In this document: positions 51,390 to 63,985 of the stretch, piece by piece
Position numbering within the stretch: the first letter of the stretch is position 1
How the letters are laid out: every line of letters starts with the position of its first letter
NCBI GenBank assembly: GCA_032717465.1
Contig: JAVRFU010000132.1
Coordinates: forward strand, 336,001 to 400,000
Source of the DNA: Coenobita brevimanus
Taxonomy: Eukaryota > Arthropoda > Malacostraca > Decapoda > Coenobitidae
Length of the DNA: 64,000 nucleotides
Direction of reading: 5' to 3'
Notes under the pieces: generated by a model
What the model was told of the DNA's origin: nothing
Databases searched by the model: none
What the model saw: the letters and a program-made list of their open reading frames with translations, nothing else
Translations under genes and position numbers: made by a program

Positions 51390-51610
51390 TAACCCCTACA
51401 CCACCAGAGACTAAGTGCAGCCTGGGTAGCAGCGTCTGGCACTTGTAGCCTAGAGAGCAATATCTGACACGTGTGGGGATATTATGACACCTTAACTCAA
51501 TATCTGACACTTTAAGACATGACCTGAGAGCACTTTAGCCTCGGTAGCACCATCTGACACTAGTAGCCTAGAGAACAATATCTGGCACTTGCAATATGTG
51601 ACACTTATAT
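51390..51610 (+). repeat. Degenerate tandem repeat (TCTGACAC / TAGCCTAGAGA units)
   Basis: The order TCTGGCACTTGTAGCCTAGA, GAGCAATATCTGACAC recurs about 125 bp later as TCTGACACTAGTAGCCTAGA, GAACAATATCTGGCAC. Confidence 0.6.
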
Positions 51611-51779
51611 GGTTTAGTTAACACTTAAGATTGTCACAGCCAGCAAAGAAGTGTTGGTGAACTTTCCTCAGTGTTGTAGCTACGAAAATTGCTAACCCTC
51701 TAAGCATTATTTGGTTTAAACGTAGGACGGATGCTGAAGATTTGGAAATAAGTAAAAATAGTGGTAGTGGTGTTGGAAA

Positions 51780-52190
51780 GGTCAGAATGGTAGAGAGAGA
51801 GACAGGGAGATAAGGAACATGATGGTGCTGGTAGAATGATAGGCAAGCTGGTTATGGTGATAGGGAATAGATGGATTGATAGGGGTTCTGTTGATGCTAG
51901 TTGGGAGACAGATAAGGAAGGTGGTGATGCTGGTAAGGAGATAGAGAGATAGGGAGACAGGAAAGCTGGTGGTGACGGTAGGGAGATGGAGTTAGGGAAG
52001 ATGATGATGATAGGAGGGAGATAATGACAGAGAGATAGGGAGACGGAAGTTGGTTCTGCTAGGGAGATAGAGAGATAGGGAGGCTAGCTGGTTGTTTTAG
52101 TAGGAAGATAACGAGACAGAGATAGGAAAATAGTGAGGCATAGACATCAAGACAGAGAGATAGGGAGACAGAATCTGGTGATGTTGATAG
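51780..52190 (+). repeat. Degenerate GGGAGATAG/GAGACAG repeat
   Basis: GATAGGGAGACAGG, GGAGATAGAGAGATAGGGAG and similar motifs recur irregularly, with GGTGATGCTGGT-like spacers. Confidence 0.6.
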
Positions 52191-52423
52191 GGAAGACGTA
52201 TGCACCTGTATCCCATCACACCCGGATCTTGCCTGACATAACTGCCTTTTCCTCCTCTTCTGTTCTTCCCTCTCCTGCCAGAATCTGCACTCCGGTCTCC
52301 CCTCCCTCCCCATTCTTACACCCCAACATCCATCCCTCCACTCCTTACTCTCTTTTTCGATCTGTTTCGCGCCCTGGTCAGTTTCACAGTTCTTTTTTGT
52401 ACGCTTTCTGACTTAGCGTGATT

Positions 52424-52660
52424 CAACCTAACCTGACTTAGCCTAACTTAATCTAATATTCATTCCATATTCTTCTTCACATAGTCTCACTCTTTGCCAG
52501 GCTTCATAATCCCTTCGTACGTGGTCTGACTTAAACTTAGCTGAGCCTGATATTTCTCTCATTCACCATAAACTCCTAACTCCCTGGGCCGGTTTCATAG
52601 CTCCTTCGTATATGCCCTGACCTAACCTGGTCTAACCTAATCTACTAAATCAATCTCTGG
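52424..52660 (-). repeat. Degenerate TTAGG-type motifs, inverted
   Basis: CAACCTAACCTGACTTAGCC at 52424 and CTGACCTAACCTGGTCTAACC at 52617 are C-strand versions of the variants at 32316-32885, but less dense. Confidence 0.45.
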
Positions 52661-52894
52661 TAGTGAAGGAGTTAAACAGAGGTTGTAATTAATCACGTTA
52701 CTATGTTAGGATTCTTCTAAAATAAATATATTGTGTAGCTGTAACTAATTAAATAAAAAAGATATAATAGCAGTGAAAAGATTTACGTATTAATGTGTGC
52801 TTTTCATTACACCTCTACCTAATTCCCTTTCTGAACCATCACTTCCACTTCTTCTCTGTCTCTCTCAACATCCTAATATTTTTACCTCCGTTAC

Positions 52895-53170
52895 ACTCGC
52901 ACATGCTTCCTCTTCCTCCGTCACTCTCACACTTGCTTTCTCCCCCTCCGTCACTCTCACACTTGCCTTCTCCCCCTACCTTCTTCCTCTCTTTCTCCTC
53001 TCTTTCCATCACTCCCACACCTGCCTTCTCCCCCACCATCACTCGCACACCTGCCACCTCTCACTCCATCACTCCTATACGTGCCTCCTCCCCGTCTGTC
53101 ACTCACACCTACTCCCTCCCCCTCCATCACTCTCACACCTCCCCCCATCACCACTCCCTCTCACTCCTGG
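52895..53170 (+). repeat. Degenerate tandem repeat (CCGTCACTCTCACACTTGC units)
   Basis: About eight units of roughly 30 bp, serine/histidine/proline-coding by composition only. Confidence 0.75.
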
Positions 53171-53276
53171 CATGATCGTTGGACCGGTTCCTGATTAACC
53201 TCCAGGTGTGCTAATGTGCTCAGATTATTTGTCTCCCAAGTAGGTGATAAGCAACTCCAGCATTTTACATAGTATC

Positions 53277-53380
53277 TATATCTGTCTATCTGTCTACCTA
53301 TCTGTCTATCTGTCTACTCATCTATCCATCTGTCTATCTATGTATCTATCTATCTATCTATCTGTCTGTCTTTCTGTCTA
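53277..53380 (+). repeat. (TATC/TGTC)n microsatellite
   Basis: Tetranucleotide run, related to the GATA tails of LINE copies but with no LINE 3' end attached here. Confidence 0.8.
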
Positions 53381-53649
53381 GAGAGAGTAAACTAAATGAA
53401 CTCTAATCTCGTAATACCTACTCTATAACTATTTTAGTATACATAGGCCATTGATTCCTTTACTCCCTATTTAGATCGACCGCTGCCTATTTTGGAGGTC
53501 CTATCGTTGAAGCGTTAGCTGGCTTTAACAGATGCTTATATTGCGCCAGCCTGATTTACGGACGATTTTACTGCACATAAATAAGCTTTGATGCTGATTC
53601 TAGTGCTGCTTGTGGCTGCTCATATGGGTTAGTTAATTCCACTCTTCGG

Positions 53650-53693
<44 letters not shown>
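53650..53693 (+). repeat. (GA)n microsatellite
   Basis: GA run. Confidence 0.92.
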
Positions 53694-53695
<2 letters not shown>

Positions 53696-53824
53696 GAGGG
53701 CGAGTGTACTAAGGCATGGGGTATAATGTATGTTTATGGTATATACGGCGATTTTTACCTGAGAACGATCTGTGGCGTCACTGAACTCGGTTGGTGGTCA
53801 GGTGTAGTCAGACTGAAGGGTTGA

Positions 53825-54011
<187 letters not shown>

Positions 54012-54099
54012 GACTCTCTAAGAGAGAAATCTATGCTTCCACAGTATAAACAATAATCTCATTTTACTTTTAAAATTCATTCGGTCTAGGAAAGAAGAG

Positions 54100-54240
54100 C
54101 TTTAAAAGGTGACAGGAGAGGCGGGAGAAATAGGAAGAGAAAGGGACAGACACAGAAAAAGAATGATAATGGTAAAAGAAGAAGGAGGCGGCACTACATC
54201 AAGTGAGTGGAGGATGATAGTCACCACCTTCCACTAAGAG
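54100..54240 (+). repeat. Dispersed repeat shared with 5165-5330
   Basis: GGAGAAATAGGAAGAGAAAG, GACACAGAAAAAGAATGATA and the CACTACATCAAGTGAGTGG motif match the left-edge copy. Confidence 0.7.
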
Positions 54241-54404
54241 GTGGTTCTGAAACTTGGATACCTGAATATTAAGTACTTTCCCGATGCCCAGACGGCTGTG
54301 CATTTGTGACTGGTTCTGTAAATGCAATATTATTTATACTTAACTGGTTAGGCAACCTTATATGGTGCCTCACAGCTTCCTTCCTTCTCTCTGGCCAACT
54401 AGTT

Positions 54405-54720
54405 ACTTCTCCCTTCTCTTCATCGTCTTTCCTCCAAGTTTCCTCCCACTTTCATCCAATTTTCCCCATAGTTTCCTTCCAGTTTCCTCCTCGTTTCCTC
54501 CTCCTTTCCTCTCAGTTTCCTTCCAGTGTCCTCCCACTTTCCTCCCAGTTTTCTCCCAGTTTCATTTCAGTTTCTTCTCTCTTCTTTCTCATCCAGTCGC
54601 GTCACCCTTCAAGGACCTACTAAGTGGTTTTCCCTTTCCTCTTCTCTTCTCTCTCTTTCCTCCTACTTTCCTCCAAGTTTCCTCAAATTTTCCACCGTTT
54701 CCGCTGAAGTTGTCCTCCTA
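54405..54720 (+). repeat. Pyrimidine-rich repeat (TTTCCTCCCAG units)
   Basis: About 15-16-bp TTTCCTCC-AG units repeat with drift. Confidence 0.75.
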
Positions 54721-54873
54721 CACCTCACCAGCTTCTTTTGGGAGTATAGGGAGGGACAGGAGGGACGTTTGTACTGTATAACCCGGGCAGCGAAGCAGCT
54801 TGGTTATATCAGTGCCACCACGTGAAGGCTCTCACCAGCAAGGTTCAGAACTCCAAACACGTACAAGCATTAT

Positions 54874-54875
<2 letters not shown>

Positions 54876-54918
<43 letters not shown>
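54876..54918 (+). repeat. (AC)n microsatellite
   Basis: AC run. Confidence 0.94.
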
Positions 54919-54919
<1 letters not shown>

Positions 54920-55355
54920 TTATTCACAACCGAGCCATTTGGAAATCATCTGTTAATAGGTGGGCAATTTTATCTCAATATGGATGACAGGCGTACGTGG
55001 GGTAATCTTGCTGAGTGTGGGTAACTGTCTGGGTCCGATCGTGTGCTGAATGGCGTCGCTTTCCCCGCACTTATATATTCCTTCATATGATCTGTACTGG
55101 CAGGAAATCCCGTCTATGTGCCAACGTCTGAAAAAAGAAAAAGAATTATGCGGTATTGATGTTAAGGAGAATGGGTCGACAGTGGTTCATACCCCAAATG
55201 ACTTTACATGCATATAGTAAAAAATAATCCACATCGTTGTTCCATATAATATCAAGCCGTGGGCACAACCAAGAGGGGAGTGGGAGACGATTAGCCTGCC
55301 CCCCCTCCCTCCACCCTTCCAACAGAATAAAGTGAACTGGAAGGTAGTCAGCTAG
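54919..55355. other. No gene seen
   Basis: Spacer; nothing recognised. Confidence 0.3.
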
Positions 55356-55359
55356 TCAT

Positions 55360-55361
55360 TT

Positions 55362-55392
<31 letters not shown>

Positions 55393-55480
55393 CCTCCTTT
55401 CCCACTCCAGAATGATATAGATATTAATCAAAGTTTGCCCAGTTGAATGTGCCACACTCCCATTCACTCACCATTATTTT
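55360..55480 (-). repeat. (GAT)n-tailed element 3' end
   Basis: (CAT)n then CCAGACCTCCTTTCCCACTC, and downstream AAAGTTTGCCCAGTTGAATG matching AGTTTGCCCAGTTCAATGG at 18330. Confidence 0.55.
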
Positions 55481-55544
55481 ATTTATTCATTTAGGTATTA
55501 GTCATTGTTTCCGGGGTTGTTTCCTAGAGTAATTAACAATATAT

Positions 55545-55752
55545 ATATTTTTTATGGACCAAATGGTTTCCTGTAAGCCAAGAAACCATTTACAACGCTG
55601 GGTGGTAACCATGTAACCAAACCATACGTGCTCCCTACGTGTCAAGTGGGTTTGTGGAGGGTTAGTGCCTCCCTGTAAAACAAGTAACTCAGAGTCAAAT
55701 GGCCACCCCGTACAGGATTATGGCGTCTGGCAATAGATAGATAGATAGATAT
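55545..55752 (+). repeat. GATA-tailed dispersed repeat with hairpin
   Basis: Inverted relative to 4938-5160: AAATGGTTTCCTGTAAGCC with AAGAAACCATTT, GGTGGTAACCATGTAACC, GTCAAATGGCCACCCCGTA, then GGATTATGGCGTCTGGCAAT and (GATA)n at 55733-55751. Confidence 0.75.
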
Positions 55753-56110
55753 TTTTATGGCCTACTCCCACCCTGGCATTGCACAGTGGCAGTAATTGCA
55801 TGAGTCTGTATAGTCATCGTGAGAAGCTCATCAGGGTACAGCACTGATAACACGTGTAAAGACATACCACTACACACACTTCTAATGTCCGCCCCCACGC
55901 TGGATTGATCTCTTGTCCAGATATGAGGGTGATGGCTTGACAGGGATGTTGTATAAGAAGTATGTGCCTGGGAGTGAAGGAGGCTTTTGTTTAACGCTCT
56001 TCGTCCTTGATCATACACGGAGGCAGCTCTGAAAACAAAAGAAAATATCCTTACTCTTTTATATTCAGTCTGTCAGATGTATGGACTAACATCATTATAT
56101 ACCTACCAGT
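55753..56110. other. No gene seen
   Basis: Spacer; nothing recognised. Confidence 0.3.
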
Positions 56111-56117
56111 GTATATA

Positions 56118-56337
56118 CGTCGAAGGAGAATGAGATATCGACTAGAAGAATGTATGCGAGTGAGGTGGAGGGGGGAAAGGGAGATCGACGATGAGATGGA
56201 GGGATAGAGTGGAGAAATATATGAAAGAGGGTGATGTTAGTTGGAGGGAAGGCAGCTAAATGGTAGGGGACAGGGTGACAGAGAGGAAATTTGTGGCTAC
56301 CCCATACGGGAGTGAGGCGTTGGGCTATAGATAGATA

Positions 56338-56340
<3 letters not shown>
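56118..56340 (+). mobile_element. GATA-tailed LINE 3' end
   Basis: GTATGCGAGTGAGGTGGAGG, GATGAGATGGAGGGATAGAG, GTGGCTACCCCATACGGGAG and TGAGGCGTTGGGCTATA, then GATA repeats to 56336. Confidence 0.78.

Positions 56341-56341
<1 letters not shown>

Positions 56342-56393
<52 letters not shown>
56342..56393 (+). repeat. (GT)n microsatellite
   Basis: GT run directly after the GATA tail. Confidence 0.95.
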
Positions 56394-56396
<3 letters not shown>

Positions 56397-56529
56397 GGTA
56401 CCGGTAATATTAAAATTGCAGAAGAATAAAGACTTCGCATTAGTAATAATTTAAAACAAATTTTTAAAGAAACATTCAACCGCATCCCTTATCGAGCATT
56501 CATCAGTTTTCAGTATTAGATTTTTTACC

Positions 56530-56890
56530 GCCTTTCTCTCCCTGTCCCATATTACCTCCTTCCTTCGCTGTCATCCTCTCGTCCGCCCCCTCTGCCTCCC
56601 TCTTTGCAACCTTCCGTCCTGCCATTCCTACTTCTTTCCCTCCCTAAATCCCTCCCTATCTCACTACCTCCTCTTCAGCCATTCCTCCTACCTCTCTCCC
56701 TCCCTGTCTCCATTTCAAAACCATCCTTCCCCACAACAACATCTTCGCCTTCTTCCCTCCCTTCCTCCCTCGCTTCCTACCTTCTTCACTCCCTCCCTCC
56801 CTACCTCCCACTCTGCTTCTCTCCCTCCCTCACTTCCTACCTCCCTCCCTCCCACCCTGCCTCACTTTCACCCATCATCCTGCCTCACTC
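56530..56890 (+). repeat. Pyrimidine-rich tract (CCTCCCTCCC units)
   Basis: CTTCCTACCTCCCTCC-like repeats. Leucine/serine/proline frames are composition artefacts. Confidence 0.7.
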
Positions 56891-56968
56891 TCGCTCACCT
56901 TCCCCAAATCAGCCTTGTCTCGTCCTCTTGTTGTGTCCAGAAGTGAAAGTTGGAGAGTGGACCAGATG

Positions 56969-57590
<622 letters not shown>

Positions 57591-57596
57591 AAATAT

Positions 57597-57798
57597 GCTC
57601 CCAGATTTTAGTCCTTTTTGCAGCTTGATTTCGTGTAGGTCAGTGGCCGAAAAAGACAGTGCTATGGCCCAACAACACGTCCTTTCCATAACAATGTACG
57701 TGACCAGCATAACATTCTAGCGTTAATTTACTGTTCCCGCTCGGCATTCACGATGGATAGATGGCAGTTTTTGGCCAAGTTAGAGTAAAAAGAGAATA
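57597..57798 (+). repeat. TA-type MITE, left end trimmed
   Basis: Starts at CCAGATTTTAGTCC without the outer left end; right end TTTGGCCAAGTTAGAGTAAA then AAGAGAA and TA. Confidence 0.75.
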
Positions 57799-57899
57799 GT
57801 TGGTCCGCTACCTGGCCCAGCACGACGGTGGGATAAAAAACGTTTGTGTAACACAGGGGCTCCAACTGTCACCCTCGTGTTTGTTGCTGTGTCACTTTG

Positions 57900-58102
57900 G
57901 TATCTCCAGGTTTCTCTCTCTTGTCTCCTTATTTCCCTCCTTCCATACCTTTCATTCTTTCCCTCCTCTCTACATATCTGTCTCTGTCATCGAACTTGGA
58001 AAATATCATGCCTGTTTGCGTCTCTGTTTGGTGGATAGGTGGGCAGTGGGTCATGGAAGAGTTTATTAGATTTTGATGTGGGTCCGGATCCAGATGCAGG
58101 AA

Positions 58103-58199
<97 letters not shown>

Positions 58200-58945
58200 G
58201 CGTTAGCGGAGGTATGCACTCCCTGAACGCTTTGTATTTGCTGTGTCATTTGAGTCTCTCCTCATTTTTCCCATCTCTCACTATTTCCTTCCTTCCGTAC
58301 CTCTCATTCTCTCTGTCTTCTCTTAATATTTGTTTTTGTGACATTATTTTCATTTCACTCTCCTCTCTTTGTATTTCCCTCTTTCTCTCTCACTTCTCTC
58401 CATAATTTCCTCCTTCCCTGTCTCTCTCCTCATTCCTCTCCTAACCAGCCTTTCGTTTTCTCCCTCTTATTTCACTGCTTTCCTACCTTCTTCACTCCCT
58501 CTTCTCTCCATTGTTTTCTCCTTCCTTACTTCTCCTTTCCTTCCTCTTCTGTCCTGTTTTCTTCCTGTCTTACCTCGCCCTCTCACTCATTTTCTCCATA
58601 TTTCCCTGTTTCCCTATCTCTCCTTCTCTCCCTCTTCTCCCCGTATTTCCTTCCTTCACCATCTCTTCAAGTATCATGTTTACCTTCTCAAACTCTTGCT
58701 CTCTTCGTCTTACCGAAACATTTCTTTGCTTCCCTACCCCTCCTTCTCTCCTTCTTCTCTCCCCCCCCCCCTACGTCTCTCTCATTCTTTCTATATTTCC
58801 CTGCTAACTTTATCTCCTTTTCTCCCCTTATCTCAAAATGTCCCTACTTTCCAACTCTCCTCTCACCCTCTTCCCTCCTTATTTCCTTCCTTCCCTATCA
58901 CCTCTTTTCTATATTTCCCTCTTCCCCCTCGTCACTACTTTTTAA
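57900..58945 (+). repeat. Pyrimidine-rich tract of about 1 kb, split by (TA)n
   Basis: TTTCTCTCTC/TCCCTCC-type sequence before and after the (TA)n. Phenylalanine/serine/leucine frames of about 200 codons are artefacts of composition. Confidence 0.75.
58108..58194 (+). repeat. (TA)n microsatellite
   Basis: About 43 uninterrupted TA units, fully self-complementary. Confidence 0.97.
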
Positions 58946-59174
58946 ATAACGATCCCCCCCCACCACAGCACCACACCACACAACACCACACCACACCACC
59001 ACCAGTCATTGTTTCTGTCACTGGTCACCCTCATTTGCCACAATTGTTCTGAAATAAGAGAGAAGGGTGACGCAGGCAGTGAGGTGTTGACATAACTTTC
59101 AATTATTTGCCCGTACGAAATTAGTCACTAGGCCACGATTCACTCCCTTCCAAATTAGTATCACAATGGCCACG

Positions 59175-59400
59175 AGTCATACCTGCCCCTTATTCCTACA
59201 CCTTTCCATACCTGCCCATATTCCTAAGCCTCTCCCTACCTGCCCATATTCCTAAGCCTTTCCCTACCTGCCCATATTCCTAAGCCTTTCCCTACCTGCC
59301 CATATTCCTAAGCCTTTCCCTACTTGCCCATATTCCTACACCTTTCCACACCTGCCCATATTCTTACACATTTCCATACCTGCCCATAGTCCTTCATCAT
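59175..59400 (+). repeat. 28-bp minisatellite, about eight units
   Basis: CCTGCCCATATTCCTAAGCC plus TTTCCCTA repeats with minor changes, decaying at both ends. Confidence 0.9.
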
Positions 59401-59875
59401 AACTCCTTCGCACGTAACTATAACACTAATATGAAACAGACAATACTTAAAGGTGATGGAGTTAAGAGTGATGTTGAATGGGAATATGTGGAAGGGAATT
59501 TGTAGTATATTTCTGAGTATACGATAAGGGGTTAAACATGACCAAGATCCGTGGTACCTTCAGCTCAGTAGATGGCCAGAGGTTGTCACATTGTAAGGCT
59601 GATGTAACTAGTAATCAAGGAGCTTCTACTCTTTATCACCGCTTTGCCAGATTTCATTCAACCACAGCATAGAATTTAAGATATGAGTGGCCCAATTCAG
59701 TGAGATGAAGGACAAGAGAGTGTAGTGTAAATATCCCATAATTCAGTGTTCTTGGTCTCTTAAATGATGACAACACTGAGGGGTATTAGTGTAAATAAAC
59801 CGCTTGCCACTGTGGTTCAACTTACCCCATTAGATGTTCACAAAAGGACCGCTGCCCCTGTAGTGCCCTGCTACT
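59401..59875. other. No gene; weak copy of the ACTAGTAACC repeat at 59600-59700
   Basis: AACTAGTAATCAAGGAGCTT and CAACCACAGCATAGAATTTA match the family at 53825 with divergence. Confidence 0.45.
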
Positions 59876-59909
59876 TTTGATGTTATCCGGGGGCTGTAAT
59901 TTCAAGTGG

Positions 59910-59911
59910 TT

Positions 59912-59942
<31 letters not shown>

Positions 59943-60024
59943 GGGGGAGGAGGTTACTTAGTTACCTGTGCAGACCACCGATTTCTTAACTTACTTTTTC
60001 CAGTGGTCCCCCCTTCCTCCCCCC

Positions 60025-60068
<44 letters not shown>
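59910..60068 (+). repeat. (GA)n and (AC)n microsatellites
   Basis: GA at about 59914-59938 and AC at about 60030-60068. Confidence 0.9.
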
Positions 60069-60071
<3 letters not shown>

Positions 60072-60577
60072 TCCTTACCTTTGCGTCTCCCACTAAGGTA
60101 ATTCGCTGGGAGGAAGATTCATTATGCATTCATTCTGTTGTTTGTGCCAACCCTACCTTCCCTCTTCCCTATTTTTTTACCCATCACCCCAAAACAACCA
60201 CGAATTTCCATGTTTTCTTGGGGTAATATTTTGTTTCTGTCCTTTCCGTATTTCACGTATGTAAGACAGAAATAACCTCCTGTTTTTTCGTGTTTTTTCC
60301 ACGTTTACAGCGAGCAGGTTTTTCGTTTATTGTCGGTGTTTTTTTTTCCACTCTTGTTCAGGCACACACAGCATATTTCTTCCTCTTTATTTTCGACTTT
60401 TCTCCATATACCCCAAAATATATTACCTTCGTTTTTTCAGGTATAGTTTCCTTCGAGCTTCTGTTTTTTCTTACATTAGGCAAATATAAACTCAATTTGT
60501 GTTCATATTCTTAACGAATGAGAGAGAGAGAGAGAGAGAGAGAGGATGCTGTGTATACTTGCTTTTTATTTTGTATA

Positions 60578-60633
<56 letters not shown>

Positions 60634-61125
60634 TGTGTTTGCGCGTTAGTTTTCTGTTTATGTATGTATATACGTCTATAGGAGAGAGGCAAGCTGACAG
60701 AGACGACTTAAGTGTTGGTAATCTCTGGGACATCATGCCGAGTCGTTTCTAAGTCTATCCAATGGCCTGTTTGTCACTGCTTTATGAGTCAATTTACTCT
60801 TTGCCTCTCTCTCTCCTCATCCACCAACAGCTTCCTTCTGAATCTTTTTATGTACAGAGAAGGTCAGTTGGTTTCTTTGCAAGTTTACAGCACTGTTCTT
60901 AAAACTAATGGGACAAGCTTTACAAGTCCAAATGCCAACAAACTTACTGGTCCTGTCTTGGTCTTTGGTTGTAAAATAGGCTATGTGGTATCTCTTCCGT
61001 GAGACTTTGACAGACTCTCCTCCACCCACCAGTCCACCGTATAGCATAATGATTAATCCATTACATTATTGTTCTACTGATTAATTTAGCAGGATCCAAA
61101 TTGATTTTTATATAGTTTCCAATCG
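60069..61125. other. No gene supported; (GA)n at 60522-60544 and (GT)n at 60582-60630
   Basis: Apart from the two microsatellites no exon, repeat or element was recognised. Confidence 0.4.
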
Positions 61126-61154
61126 GATTGAAGGAAGCATTAATCTTGTTGCTA

Positions 61155-61690
61155 ATTCATATTCGCCATAACTCCTTTCTCACCCGCAACTCTTCCTCAC
61201 CCTTCCCTTCCTCACTCACACCTCTCATTCCCTCTCTCACCACTCCCACCTTTATCATCTGCTATCACTACCCAACTCTTCCCTTCCCTACTCAAGCATC
61301 TCTTTCCCTCTCTCTTTCTCCCTGTCTCCCTCTCTCTTTCCACGCTTCCTTTCCCCTTCCTCACACACACACTCCTTCCTCTCCTCTCTTCCCATCTCCC
61401 TTCTTCTCTATCTTCCCTCTTCCTTTCTTTCTCCCCATTTCCCTCCTCTCTTCCTTCCCACTTGCCTATCCCTCCCCGTTTCTCTTATCTCCCGCCTCTC
61501 CTTTACCCCTCCACCGTCTCTCCCTTACCCCGTCCGTCTCTCCTTACCCCTTCCCTCTCCCTTACCCCTTCCCGCTCTCCCTTACCCCTCCCCTCTCTCC
61601 CTTACCCCTCCGTCTCTCCTTTACCCCGTCCGCCTCACCCTTACCCCCCCGTCTCTCCCTTACCCCCTCCTCCGTGCGTCCGGGTAAGGT
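61155..61690 (+). repeat. Pyrimidine-rich tract with CTCCCTTACCCC units
   Basis: CCGTCTCTCCCTTACCCCTTC-like 18-20-bp units repeat at about 61510-61670. Confidence 0.75.
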
Positions 61691-61794
61691 GATAGCATCT
61701 GGAAGTCGCTGAAAGCAAGTTCTGGTCAGTGACACCAAGTACTGTACCGTCCATATATGGTGCTGACTGTGTGCTGAGTGGAAGTAGGGTAGTA

Positions 61795-62035
61795 GTAGCA
61801 GTGGAAGTAGTAATGGTAGTAGTAGTAGTAGTAGTGGTGGTGGTGGTGGTGGTGGTGGTAGTAATAGTGGTAGTAGTGGTGGTGGTGGTGGTGGTGGCAT
61901 GATGTACTCAGGTGTAGTAGGGAGGTGTAGATGTGGTGGTGGTGATGAGGTGGACAGGTGTGGATGGTGGAGGTGGTGTGATGTGCTGTGATGTGGCAGT
62001 GTGTTGTGGTGTGGTGTGGATGATGGGTAATGAAG
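61795..62035 (+). repeat. (GTA)n/(GGT)n trinucleotide tract and GT-rich flank
   Basis: GTAGTAGTAG and GGTGGTGGTG runs, then GTGATGTG-type degenerate sequence. Confidence 0.85.
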
Positions 62036-62108
62036 TCTGGCACTGTGATAACATCTACTACAACTATTTCAAGTGAGCACATGCACTTTAACTACTGCAG
62101 TATTAATT

Positions 62109-62111
<3 letters not shown>

Positions 62112-62150
<39 letters not shown>
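62112..62150 (+). repeat. (CT)n microsatellite
   Basis: CT run; (GT)n runs follow at 62241-62268 and 62429-62478. Confidence 0.93.
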
Positions 62151-62153
<3 letters not shown>

Positions 62154-62240
62154 TTATCTATACAGTATCATTCATCAGGGGTTTCTCCAAGGTAGTATTC
62201 CGAGTCACATACCTTATACTTTTGTGGCTTAAATTTTGTG

Positions 62241-62271
<31 letters not shown>

Positions 62272-62427
62272 GGTCAGAAATAGGTACAAGCAAGCACCTT
62301 GTAGCACACACATTTACCTACGTGTTAGGGGTACCAATGTTTGTGGTTCTTAGGTATTGTGCGTCTTGCATGAGGAATAGGCAGTGTTTAATCTCCGTGT
62401 TCTAGGTAATGTGGTGGAGTTGTTGTT

Positions 62428-62479
<52 letters not shown>

Positions 62480-63235
62480 TACTTGTTCTTAAATTCATAC
62501 CATTGCTTTCTTATCCGCCTGCTTTTCATATCAATTTAGTTTCTGGTTCTTTCTCCTCATTCACCTCTTTCCTTCAGCATCTGCTCAGTTACTATCACAA
62601 GCAGACCTTGTGTGCTTCGCGCCACATTTCTCAAATCCCATCGATCGTGAGAGAGTATCCTTCCCTCATAGACGTTATGTTGCTGATACCTTATATTGCT
62701 GTTATCATAGTGTTTTATGTGACTTCATTCTTCGTCACATCCAGCGGGGAATCATCGGCGAACATTTGATAGTTAAATCGGTTGTAAAAATTTTTCTCGC
62801 CTCAGTTACAATCAGTCGTAATTCAGCGTATTTGTGTATCATTGATAGTACCCACTTGATTATCCACGATTTACCTTTCAAAGTGTGTGCTCAGGAGGCG
62901 ACCATACTGACACCAAGCCACCATAACACCGCTTTCTTTGGGGGTGGAAAGTACAACAGGGACATGCTTTTTACTTCCTACTGATAGGTTGGCACACAAG
63001 GGGATACAGAGCCCCTGCTGTCTTGGGTAGGGTCAGACAGAGGTGGATACATAGCACCTTTTGTATTCAGTAGGGTCAGGCATATAGGGATGAATACATA
63101 GCTCTGTTGTCTTTGTTAGTACTGGTAATAAAATACAAATTTACCTCAGAAAGCTTTCCATAATTCTTGATATGACGATTTTATTAAGCTTTAGAAGAGA
63201 CCTGGCCCAATCTAGCCCAATATACTAATTTAATC
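62480..63235. other. No gene supported
   Basis: Two overlapping frames of about 110-125 codons (62434-62984) have no recognisable domain. A GACGATTTTATTAAGC motif lies at 63175. Confidence 0.3.
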
Positions 63236-63239
63236 TAAT

Positions 63240-63465
63240 ATACATTCTCCGTTTTACCCTATCCTTCCTTCCTTCCTTCCTCCTTATCCTCATCTTCCTT
63301 CTCCTCATCCTCATCAACCTCATCCTCATCATCCATCTCCTTCTCCTCCTCCTCCTCCCCATTCTCCTCCTCCCCATTCTCCTCCTCATCCTTATCCTCC
63401 CATCCCTCCTCCTCGCCCATCTTCATCCTCCTATCCCTCCTCCTCGCCCATCCTCCTTCTCCTCT
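63240..63465 (+). repeat. (TCC/TCAT)n pyrimidine-rich tract
   Basis: CCTCATCCTCATC and CTCCTCCTCC runs. Glutamate/aspartate-rich frames on the minus strand are artefacts. Confidence 0.85.
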
Positions 63466-63636
63466 TTGCACTTGTTTGAGATCAACAGAGGTCAGAACTC
63501 AGGTCATAACCTCTTCTTAATGTAGGGGTCATGTGGTCCAATGGAGAAAGCTGCTGCATGACCAAAGGTATTAAGAGGAAGATAATAACACAGATAGTGG
63601 GGGGGAGATGGAAAGGTAGATGAGTACGAAAATTGC

Positions 63637-63637
<1 letters not shown>

Positions 63638-63705
<68 letters not shown>
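63638..63705 (+). repeat. (GT)n-(GA)n microsatellite
   Basis: GT run followed directly by GA run. Confidence 0.95.
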
Positions 63706-63804
63706 GGTGGGAGAGATGATGTATTTACACCTCAGTTCACTACGTCAGATGCAAGCGTCTATGTGCCCAGTGCAATAAAATCGTCTTTGCTACGCATGCA
63801 GATT

Positions 63805-63985
63805 CCAGCGCACCAGTCCTGTATGTGAGACAACCCACGTGTTTAGTTATGGACGGTGGGTGTTAGCGCCGAAGTGGTGACGTGTGAAGGTTAATGGTTT
63901 GTAGAAGGAATGTTGGGCCTCAGGAAAAGGGCTGTTAAACCTATGCCACCAGGGAGTCAGAGAATTAGAAAAAAAAGAAGTCAAC
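63805..63985 (+). repeat. SINE-like repeat, 3' part
   Basis: CACCAGTCCTGTATGTGAGA, GGTGGGTGTTAGCGCCGAAG, TGGTTTGTAGAAGG, GGGCCTCAGG and GAGTCAGA match 1535-1690 in order, ending in an A-rich stretch. Confidence 0.65.

Noticed and set aside
62434..62984. Two overlapping frames of 111 and 124 codons
   Set aside because: No recognisable domain or splice architecture, and the first begins in a GT microsatellite.
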